Positions 12,901 to 24,900 of a DNA stretch of 64,000 nt are shown in pieces. The translations under genes and the position numbers were made by a program. The DNA is taken from contig CM069449.1 in assembly GCA_035610835.1 (NCBI GenBank), positions 36,625,098 to 36,689,097 of the forward strand, given 5' to 3'. Position 1 is the first letter of the stretch; every line of letters begins with the position of its first letter. This DNA is from Ophiura sarsii. Its lineage: Eukaryota; Echinodermata; Ophiuroidea; Amphilepidida; Ophiuridae. The notes below the pieces were generated by a model, which worked only from the letters and a program-made list of their open reading frames with translations, ran no database searches and had not been told where the DNA came from.

Positions 12901-15900
12901 AAGAATAAGATGGAGAAAATCAATATTCAGATAAATACAGGAAGCAAAAGCAACGATGATGAATGTGGTGAGACATTTGAACACAATGACGGTGACGATA
13001 AGGCTTCAGATGTTGAATTGATGGGTAAAAGCAAGACGAAGAAGAAGATGGACAACATCGATATTCAGATAAATACAGGAAGCAAAAGCAACGATGATGA
13101 ATGTGGTGAGACACTTAAACACAATGACGGTGACGACAAGGCTTCAGATGTTGAATTGATGGGTAAAAGCAAGACGAAGAAGAAGATGGACAACATCGAT
13201 ATTCAGATAAATACAGGAAGCAAAAGCAACGATGATGAATGTGGTGAGACATTTGAACACAATGACGGTGACGATAAGGCTACAGATGTTGAATTGATGG
13301 GTAAAAGCAAGACGAAGAAGAAGATGGACAACATCGATATTCAGATAAATACAGGAAGCAAAAGCAACGATGATGAATGTGGTGAGACATTTGAACACAA
13401 TGACGGTGACGATAAGGCTTCAGATGTTGAGTTGATGGATAAAAGCAAGACGAAGAAGAAGATGGAGAAAATCAATATTCAGATAAATACAGGATGCAGC
13501 AACGATGATGAATGTGGTGAGACATTTGAACACAATGACGGTGACGATAAGGCTTCAGATTTTCAATTGATGGGGAAACAAAAGAAAAAAACACAGAAAA
13601 CCGAAAGTCGGGAAAATGCAGAAAATAAAAACGTACATACTGATTCAGACGCGGTAACCATGGTAACGAAGGATTTAAACATTAAGTCATATGACGTAGA
13701 GAGCATACACCGTGATGCGGGAATAAAAGACAGGAACGACACAGCTTTCACAATGAATCATTCTTTTCAACATTCATTCATCGACTTTGTCAACATGCAA
13801 GACGGACATGAAAAAGGGCTTGCTACTGCAAACGGGCACAAAACAAATATCATAAGCAAGAACACTACTCCTCGTAGTCAGAAACGAAGAAGGACAAGGA
13901 AACAGCCGTATTGGAGAAATGATCCAAATTTTATCTTTACTTCTATAATCCCAAAACCACGAAATAGACATAAAAAAGAAGTAAAAACAAACGAACCACG
14001 TAGAAATTTGAAAAATAAAGAACGGTGTGAAAGCGTCGGGGTAAGGAGAGGAGGGCAATGTCAAGAAGGAAGTGATGACAGCAAGATGAGTCAAGCAAAT
14101 GCGGAAAGTAGTAGCGAAGATGCTAACGTTAATAATGGTAACCAAGATGATGGCGAGGATAAGAGTTCAGATATAAGAACGATGGGCAAAGAAAAGATGA
14201 AAACGAAGAACAGCAAAATTCAGGGAAATACAGAAAGTAGTAGCGACGATGATGAAAAGAAGGAGAAGAAGAAGGAGAAGAAGAAGAAGAAGAAGAAGAA
14301 AGGTCAGGAGAATACAGAAAACAGCAGCAGGGATGATACATTTTATGGTAAACATGACAAAGGTAGTACATGTAGGCCTGGTGAAAATTACAATGACAAA
14401 AGGAAGGCTTCTGAAGTTGGATTTATTCGCAAAGACAAAACAAAAAAAGAAAACAACGAAAGTCGGGAAAAAACGGGAAGCAAATGTAACGATGATGAAT
14501 GTGGTGAGACATTTGAACACAATGACGGTGACGATAAGGCTTCAGATGTTGAATTGATGGGTAAAAGCAAGACGAAGAAGAAGATGGACAACATCGATAT
14601 TCAGATAAATACAGGAAGTAAAAGCAACGATGATGAATGTGGTGAGACATTTGAACACAATGACGGTGACGACAAGGCTTCAGATGTTGAATTGATGGGT
14701 AAAAGCAAGACGAAGAAGAAGATGAAGAAAATCAATATTCAGATAAATACAGGAAGCAGCAACGATGATGAATGTGGTGAGACATTTGAACACAATGACG
14801 GTGACGATAAGGCTTTGATGGGTAAAAGCAAGACGAAGAAGAAGATGGAGAAAATCGATATTCAGATAAATACAGGAAGCAAAAGCAACGATGATGAATG
14901 TGGTGAGACATTTGAACACAATGACGGAGACGATAATGCTTCAGATGTTGAATTGATGGGTAAAAGCAAGACGAAGAAGAAGATGGATAAAATCGATATT
15001 CAGATAAATACAGGAAGCAACAACGAAGGTGATGAAGATAGGAGACCTGTTGAGAACCCCCACTATGATGGCGGCGATGAGGATAAGACGACTTTGGACG
15101 TTGAATCGACTAGTAAAAAGAAGAAGAAGAAGACAAAGAAGAAGAAGAAGAAGAAGACAAAGAAGAAGGAGAATGAAGGGGATGAAGATAGTACCGATGA
15201 TATCGAGACTCCAGACGTCAACTTTGAATTACTGGGCTATGATATCGAGACTCCAGACGTCAACTTTGAATTACTGGGCTATGATATCGAGACTCCAGAC
15301 GTCAACTTTGAATTACTGGGCCTTATCGATGATGATGACGGTAGTAAGACGAAGAAGAAGAAGAAGAAAAAGAAGAAGAAGAAGAAGAAGAAAGAGAAAA
15401 TCGATATTCAGATAAATACAGAAAGCAACAACGAAGGTGATGACGATAGGAGACCTGTTGAGAACCCCCACTATGATGGCGGCGATGAGGATCAGACGAC
15501 GTTAGACGTTGGATCGACTAGTAAAAAGAAGAAGAAGAAGAAGAAAAAGAAGAAGAAGAAGAAGAAGAAGACGACAAAGAAGGAGAATGAAGGGGATGAT
15601 GATGAAAGTTATATTCATGAAAAAACAGGAATCAATAACAAAGAAAATGAAGATGAGAGTAGTAGTCATGGTGAGAACTCCGGTTATGATCACGAGGATG
15701 AGGATACCGAGACTCCAGACGACAACTTTGAACTGGGCTTTAACGATGATGATGATGACGGTAGTAAGACGAAGAAGAAGAAAAAGAAGAAGAAGAAGAA
15801 AAAGAAGAAGAAGAAAGAGAAAATCGATATTCAGATAAATACAGGAAGCAACAACGAAGGTGATGACGATAGGAGACCTGTTGAGAACCCCCACTATGAT

Positions 15901-18900
15901 GGCGGCGATGAGGATAAGACGACGTTAGACGTTGGATCGACTAGTAAAAAGAAGAAGAAGAAGAAGAAAAAGAAGAAGAAGAAGACAAAGAAGGAGAATG
16001 AAGGGGATGATGATGAAAGTTATATTCATGAAAAAACAGGAATCAAATACAAAGAAAATGAAGATGAGAGTAGTAGTCATGGTGAGAACTCCGGTTATGA
16101 TCACGAGGATGAGGATACCGAGACTCCAGACGACAACTTTGAATCACTGGGCTTTAACGATGATGAAGACGGTAGTATTAATTACTTAAGCCAAAGTGAC
16201 AGCGCGGCGAGCGAGACTTCAATGACCGGCGAAAAGATGAGGAAAAGAGAGAGTACAGAAAGTAGAATAACATATGTTGAGCGTAGTAATCAAAGCGTGG
16301 ATAATGATGTGGATAGCAATATTTCAGATGATATACCGATTGGCAAAGGCGAAAAGAAGATGAAAAGAGGAAGAAATACCCAAATTATCAATAAGAAAAA
16401 GAAAATCTCTTTACCTGATAATTACCAAAAGAATAGCGCCAAATTCAAACACGGAGAGAAAACTCATGACGATGACGAAGATGAAGCAGAAAGTGATGGA
16501 AGTAAGTCGGCCTTCGAGGATGTGTCTGTTCCGACAACTTGGACATTTGAGCTATCGCAAGAGGATTGGTTAATAGTTTCGCCCACTAAAGAGTGTCCAC
16601 ATAAACTTAGGACGGGGTGGACTGACATCTTCTACGATAAATTCAAAGCAGTCAACAAATCATGTGTGCTCGTCGTGAAAGCCCAACACATAAAAAAAGC
16701 AGGGTCCAGAAAAATACACTCGCCATACTTTATGGGAAAGGCTAAATGTGCCATGGGCACGTGTTGCTCATACACTTTCTCTATCGAAAAGAAGCCAGCT
16801 TCAGGCAATGTTATCGTTGTCGTCACCCGCCTTGGGCACATTTTGCACCAGAAGTGTGACTTCAACAAGCGAAAATGTAAAGGTACTCTTCGGAAACAAC
16901 TCGAAAACAAACTGGACAAGAAAGCCCCATCGGAAGTGTATTTTTCAGAAATGGCGGAAATGACGTCTACCGAATTTGAGGCTGGTAACCTCACTGCGTG
17001 CCAATCCAGAAATGTATTAAAAGCAGTAGCTTCAAAGGCAAAATCAGTGGAGAAGTTACACCAGGACCTATTTCGTGAACTTATTCTAGGCATGGAGCTG
17101 TACCGTGACACCGATGTACATTCCAGGGTCATTCCAGGCTTCATACAATATCTGTCATATGATCCTCTTGTCATAATCATATTCACCGAAGAGCAGATAC
17201 AGAAATTGTGGAATGCCTGTAAAGATCCACAAAGTGTCCTGTGTTTTGATGCCACCGGAGCTCCTATTTTGAGACCAACTGACAACCCCAAGAAGATATT
17301 CTTCTATTCCATCATTTTGGCGACAGACAAGGGGGAACCTACGCTGCCAATTGCAAGCATGTTTTCCAACAGCCATTCAATGCCAACCATAACCCATTTC
17401 CTGATGCTGGTGAGGAGGTCATTGTCGGAACTTCATAGCTCAAAACGCAAACTACCGACAATAGAAACTGACTGGAGTTGGGGAATGGTTCAATCGGCCT
17501 GCATGGCAGCAAATAACATGAACATAACAAAATATATAGAATGTATATTTCGTGGTGATGAGGCACAATTGACTCCAATCCATATATGTGCAGCGCATGT
17601 CCTGCACCGCGTAGCCCAAAAGTGCACAAAACTAGAAAAAAGACGACAGCAGAGGGATTTTCTAGTGTTCATTTTCCGGCTCTTGATGACACAGACATCT
17701 ATTAACTCAATGACAGCGGTTTTGAAGCTAGTGTGTAGAGTGCTCCTGACAAAGACAAAAACACCCAATGTTATAAAAAAAACAAAGAAACTTCACCGGT
17801 TACTGCGGACACCAAGCAAAGAGGTACCGGAATTGGACTCTCTGGATGATGATACCAAGGAGTTAGATGACATACCTGTAACTGCGCAAACTCTACGCGA
17901 AAGGTCTCCGTACTTTGCTTATTTCAAAGTTATCATTGAAAAAATAAAGGACAAGAAGGCGTCGCGGAGTCATCATGGTCATGAAGACAATCCCCTGTTC
18001 TATCCCCAATTCGTTGACATGCTTCTCAAGGACTACTTGCCATTTGCACCTCTATGGTCTGCAATGATGATACGACACCAACAACCCGAGGAGGAACCGC
18101 GTTTGACCAATTGCGAGATAGAACAGTGGATGGGTCAAGTGAAACACAGGATCTGGGCCAGAAAATCCCAAATGAGACCATATTGGGCCATACGAAAACT
18201 GTACACATCTGTGAAAGGACGGGAGCGTCACCACACGATAACAAAGCGGCGAAAGTCAAAATGTCCTTCAAAAATTGATGAGACTGTTCTCGAGGAAGTG
18301 TGGACGCCAAAAAAAAGGGGCAGAAAGTCATCCAAATATTTCATCCTTAGCAAAGGCCAAAGCAGTAGTAAAATAAGCAAGGTATCGACGAAGGCGATGG
18401 AGAAGAATACAGACAGAGGCACGAAAAGGAGCAGGGTGTTGATGGAGGGGATTGAGAAGAATACAGGCAGAGACACGAAACGGAGCAAGGTATTGACGAA
18501 GGAGGTGGAGAATAATGCAGGAAGAGGCAAAAAAATGAGCAAGGTATTGACGAAGGAGAATACAGACAGAGGCCAGAAAGGGACCAAGGTATTGACGGAG
18601 GAGATGGAAGAGAATACGGGAAGAGGCACAAAAAGAAGCAAGGTCTTGACGAAGGAGAATACAGACAGAGGCCAGAAAGGGACCAAGGTATTGACGGAGG
18701 AGATGGAGGAGAATACGGGAAGAGGCACAAAAAGAAGCAAGGTCTTGACGAAGGAGAATACAGACAGAGGCCAGAAAGGGACCAAGGTATTGACGGAGGA
18801 GATGGAAGAGAATACGGGAAGAGGCACAAAAAGAAGCAAGGTCTTGACGAAGGAGAATACAGACAGAGGCCAGAAAGGGACCAAGGTATTGACGGAGGAG

Positions 18901-21900
18901 AATACGGGAAGAGGCACAAAAATGAGCAAGGTCTTGACGAAGGAGAATACAGACAGAGGCCAGAAAGGGACCAAGGTATTGACGGAGGAGATGGAGGAGA
19001 ATACGGGAAGAGGCACAAAAAGGAGCAAGATCTTGACGAAGGAGAATACAGACAGAGGCCAGAAAAGGACCAAGGTATTGACGGAGGAGGTGGAAGAGAA
19101 TACATTTAAAGGCACGAAAAGGAGCAAGGTGTTGACGGAGGAAAGGAAAGGTACCCAGAAGGAAAAAAAGCCAGCACCACCAAAAGGTTTATCTTGGGGT
19201 GGTTCTTACAAAGCAATTGACATTCACAATACGTGTCCTGTAGATAATCTGATGACGGCTTTTCATATGATACTTCTCCGGCGACCAGACATCCTCAATG
19301 CCCTTAAAATAAGGTCGAGCATGCCTGGAGCACATCCGTGCCCTATCATATTAAGAATGCATGGTCTTTTTCTAAAAGAACATTGGGATGCCGGTCGATA
19401 TCTTTGGCTGAACGACGTACTTCAGCTAGTACCAAAGAAAGGCACAATAGACGTATGGGGAGGCGAAAACGAACGATTTGTTGCTGAACTGGCGCCTATT
19501 CAAACGTCGATAACCATCAGTACATGTGATAATACCAGATGCCCTCGAAAAACACGGTGGATGGCGAGTAATGATATTAACCTCAAGTAAGTTGAACTAT
19601 ATTTGATATCCTTCTTTCAACCATTTACTAAATGGCACTTTGGGCGCAAAACTGCGTAAATTTGCGTAATGCAACATAAGCCTCGTATTATTTTTTATGA
19701 ACTGAAATCAAGCGTTCAATTGTCTCTGTTATGTGCCTATCGAATAAAACTTGTATTCACTCCTCCGATTTTCATAACCCAATTTCTGACAATATTACAT
19801 ACTTATTATGTGCTATTGATTCGATTTCAAATAAAGACTTCAGTTTTATGGGGATGGTCCAAATTTATTTCAAAACCTAAAATGTTTGCTTCCGGCTCGA
19901 CTGTACTATATCCCCACACATGCTAACATTATAGGCCCTTGAAGGGGAGGGGTCATACAAATAATGACGTAAACTGGCTGTATACACACAACAACAACAA
20001 CAAAACCCGGGATAATTTGTTTACTAACAATGTCAGTAATTTAATGATGGAATTTCTCAGTCACATTCGTGCATGTCGTGAGAAATAAGAAATGAAATAC
20101 ATACATTTTTATTATTAAATGTTTATTTTATCTCTTCTAAAAAGTCCATTAAAAGGTGAAAAGACCAAGACGATTCAAGACCATCTAGACATGTGGGAAA
20201 ACAATCCTGGTGAGAAGGTGTGCAACTTAACTCTAGCTGATGGACAGGAAGGCACCAGGAAGGAGGTTGATGTGACTGTTTTGAACTCAGATGACGAATA
20301 TACCACAGTAACGTAAGATTAATTACTATGAATTACCTCGAATTCAAAGAATATTTTATGAGGGAGCATGGAGCACTGCTTCAAAAATGACTCAAATGTT
20401 GAAAAGTACATGTGACAAAATTGTACATGAGGGATCCAATACAACATGACAAGATGACATCAAACTGTACTTTCTATAGAGCAATGTTTAAATAGAGACC
20501 GTCGTCATCATGATCACGCATGTGCATTCTACACTAAAGACCAGACTGTCCAAGAAGTGTGATTTTCCTGTGGACCCGGCTGTATCGGTTTTTCGTACTA
20601 TTATATTTAACTTGTAAACTTATTTGTTTTCCATTTTAGTGTGGAGGAGAACAAATGCACGGGTGTACGTACTATGGCACCGCGACGTTTTGAATATTCT
20701 CCAGCACCGATAGCCGTCATCAGTGTAGAAAACCTGAAAATCACAACAAAGACCCTGAATGAACAACTAATTTTGTCTAACTGCAGGTGAGTATCAATTT
20801 TTAAAGGTCAAAGAATACAATTTGGAGATTTTATTTTTGACCGAATTTTGTTCATCTAGTTTGCAAGTGATTGTAGGTTTATAATTAATAGTGAAATTAC
20901 CTAAATTTTGCATTTTATAGTTCTCCCTCAATGATGTGTTGCAATTTATTATACATTCATACTTCTGAGCTGTTCAATATTTGACCTAACATTACTGTTT
21001 ATTTCCACTATATTACGCTCCCGTCCTTTCACAGATAGATGTGTACCGTTTTTGCATGGACCAATAAGGGCTCATTTGTGATTTTCTGGCCCAGATAATG
21101 TATTTTCACTTGGCCCATCCACTGTTCCACTAAATGAAATGTTTGCTGAGCCAATCAAGATTAACGTCTATTGAGATAATAATTGTCTGCATTATGCCTT
21201 ATTAAGCGTTAATTACAATCGCAAAATGTTCAAGGGAAATCTATAAAATCACAATTCACAAATCACATTATGGATTCCTGAGTTCGAACATATCGGATAT
21301 TAACAAAAAATACAAAGACTGTCACAGAGGTTCGTTTATCTAAATGCATAATGTGATTCAATATATTATACTGTTACGGTTATACAATTACGAGGTCCAT
21401 TTTGGCGGTCATTATGAATTTAAAGTAACAAAGCAAACGTACTGGATACGAGTTTCAAGAGATCTATCCCATTGTTAAAATTTGACTTTACATTTTGGTT
21501 GTGAAATTTGACATTTTTTTTCAAAATTTCAGTTCACTTACATCTTGAATATGTTTTAAGACCACAAAGGATGTTACAAAGGTTGGTTTGTAGTTGGTTT
21601 TGGGAGTATGGATGGCACACAGGGCCCTCTCAATACGAAAACTGTCACTACTATAATGTACATACCTCAATGTTAAGTCTTTAAAGGGGCATTAAGAGAT
21701 CCTTCATGAAGGGAGCCCTCATTTTTTTATCAGAAGTTGGGTTTTTCGCATACGTATTGCTTATAAACAAAGAAGCTGCGTCGGCATTAAATAATATCAA
21801 ATATTATACGTACTAACTACCATCCAAAATAATAGAGCTTAATTCGGAGTATTTCATGTGAAATTCATGGATTTGATAGCGTTTCGAGTTTCGATGTGAT

Positions 21901-24900
21901 GACATAGAAACTACCAAATTCATCTAAAATGGCCACATATGGCTTCTTGCTTATTTGTTTCATGTTCATTCAAAATAACCTTGAAGACCACCCATGGCTT
22001 GTTGCGTGATGCATAACCTACCTGATTCAATTGGTGGTGATTTTGAACCAAAATACAAACAAAGTGAAAAGCACTAATATACCCTCGGAAATGCTGAGAA
22101 AATGTCTTTATTTTTCATTTTTACTGATTTCTTTTGAAGAAATCTTACATGAGAGGATATCTAAATGCATAATGTGATTCATCTATCTATCTAAAAAAGG
22201 TGAAAATATTGAATTTCATTTTTTGAGAAATCTCTCCATGCCCCTTTATATATTCATTAATTTTGTCTACCGTACGAATGCAGGTATCGACTTTATGCAG
22301 TTACCAGGATGATTCGTAGTCATTTTGTGGCATATATGTTACAATGGCCAAATGCTGCTGGAAAGAAACAGATACTTCTGTACAACGATATGAAAACACC
22401 TATATTTAAGAGAGCAGACAGAATGAATTTACAAGACGCCCAGCACCTAGTGTATGTTCTTAACGAAGAGCATACTGGGATATTCGATACACAGTACTCT
22501 ACCTTACACAAGGTAGGCCTTATGCAATTTAAACATTTATGATATCGATCAGTCTATATTTTAGGTAAAACTTATAGGAAGCCTATATGGCACAGACACG
22601 GCAGAACAAATATAACCAAGCTGGTTATTCGAGATAGTTGCCTAATGATCTGATGATATGATAAACAAAATACAAAATGTTGATTTGTTAACAGCACAAA
22701 ATACAAAATGACGGCCATGCAGGTGAAAAACGCCCTCTATGCAAATATGGTTCGCATTATGTATCACGCGTACTGCAGGGGGTACTGTCGGACGTAAAAT
22801 GCTCGTTGCGGCTCTACGAGCAATTTTGAATCGACGTTTTCTTGTACAAAGAGGGCTGATTTTTCTTAATCCTTATAGGTGTAAGTTCATACATGTAATA
22901 CAATTATAAAAATATACTAATCCCAGTTTTTATCATAACTAAGGGCGCAGCCTCCAACACATCTCTTAGTGCCCCTTTAACAATTAACCTAAATCAAATT
23001 ATTCGTCCTGCGTATTCCAACGCAATGTGTTAAGCAATCCCCACAAAACACTGCAAAAAGTCACATTTTGTTCTTGAGATTCATTCAGAGATAGTTCAGC
23101 AAAAAGGGTATAAGAGGAGCTTCAAATATTGAAATATGAGTTTTATAACTACCGATTTATAGCAGTTTGAGGTACATTTTTGTTAAATTTGTATTCAAAA
23201 CAGGATGGATTTCAAGTTCGTATCCAGCATGGAGACCTTGCAAAAGTGAAAGCAGATGTCATCGTCAATGCTGCTAACAGTTACCTACAACATGGAGGGG
23301 GTGTTGCAAAAGCACTTTCAGAAGCAGCAGGGCCCTCTCTACAGATCGAGAGCGATAGACTTGTGCAGAAATGCGGCGCAGTTTCTGTTGGCAAATGCGT
23401 CGTTACAGGTGCTGGTCTACTGAATGCCCAGCACGTAATACATGCAGTTGGTCCTATGGTTGACAAGCACACCGAGCACCCTCATCTGCTTTGCAAAGCA
23501 TTTTCCAGCGCACTCGAAACAGCCTGCAAGCTGAAAGCACAGATAGTTGCAATACCGCTGATAAGTTCGGGTAAGTGTTTGTACATGCATGTAAAAACAT
23601 AGACGATGCCGGACACGGCTCGTTCACGAATATTTCAAGGTTTATATTATGCGTACGACGAGGTACGAGCTACCGTGATCAAACAATGATCCTGACCTCG
23701 AATGGGACGAAACATACTAACACTGAAGTAGGCCATTCGTGTCCACCATCGTCTGTAAAAAAACATGGGCGTATCCAAGAGGGGTGGGCCGCCTTTGCAA
23801 CCACTCGCGGAAATTTCAATGTTTTACTTTAATTTCTGTCCAATTTCCGGGTCAGGTTCAAGGTGTCGACCAGGGGAAACTATTCAAATTAGTATAAAAA
23901 TAGCATTGTGTTCGCGCTGTCCGTTCATGACCCGAATATTATTTTAGAAACGCATTTAAAAACAAGCAGTGGCAAGGATCACTTCTATTCTTGTCGCCTA
24001 TAGTTTATCACCTTATACGTCATAAAATGAGGGCCTATGACGGAATGACAGTCTATTTTGACAATTCCATGGCGTAAATCGAGGATAAGTCGCAATGATC
24101 TCCCAATCTTTGATCATGGGGATGGCCCATGTTATAATCATTATCCCATTATGATTATTTATAAATTGAATGATCAATGACGCTTTTTCAACGGAGAAAT
24201 AAATCTTTGGAAATTCAATTAACTTTTAAGAGTTAATCCAAATTCGGCTCATTTTGTCTTCTCTTGAGAACATTCACTGTAAAAAGATGCGTTTATATTT
24301 CTGATAACACTTAATAAACACTTCAACACGTTTATTTTTGTGTTTTATGTGTAAAGGAGTGTCAATATTTATTAACACACCAACATGTTTATATCAGCAA
24401 TAAGAAACATGTTGGGGTGTTAATAATGATACAACAAATACCTCTATAAACGTGTTGTAGTGTTTATACAAACGTTTATCGTATGTAATGCCTCCTATAC
24501 CTTTACACGTAAAACATAAAAATAAACGTGTTGAAGTGTTGATAAGGCGAATCTGACCGGGAAAACAGCTCATTGATCGGGAAGACTGTTCAAACTATCG
24601 GCCAAAAGGCGTGGAAGTAATTTTTAAATTTTCTGTATAGTTTGTGTGGTGGGTTTATAGAAAAAGCACTGTTGATTATTTTATTGAGCTCCTTTTTCCG
24701 CGCCAGTTTGGAGACAACGCGAACCTCCCCCTCCCACCCGCTCAAATTTCTGACGAAGCGCCATCGTCTACCGGGAAAAACACCCTTTGCCCCCCCCCCC
24801 CCCTCCCCCACCCCCCCCCCCCCCCCCCCCCCCCCCCACTGAAAAATACCCCAGATACGCCACTTGCGTAAGCATGTCCCTAAATTGATTTACATTTACC

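Noticed and set aside
11385..16190. Many open frames in other frames and on the minus strand
   Set aside because: They arise from the 138-bp and polylysine coding repeats of the giant exon read in other frames.
18228..19127. 299- and 252-codon open frames on the minus strand
   Set aside because: They are mirrors of the 99-bp coding minisatellite in exon 3; composition is repetitive and the plus strand carries the supported gene.
24642..24871. Proline-rich frames over the polycytosine tract
   Set aside because: Produced by the homopolymer and lying in an intron of the fusion gene.
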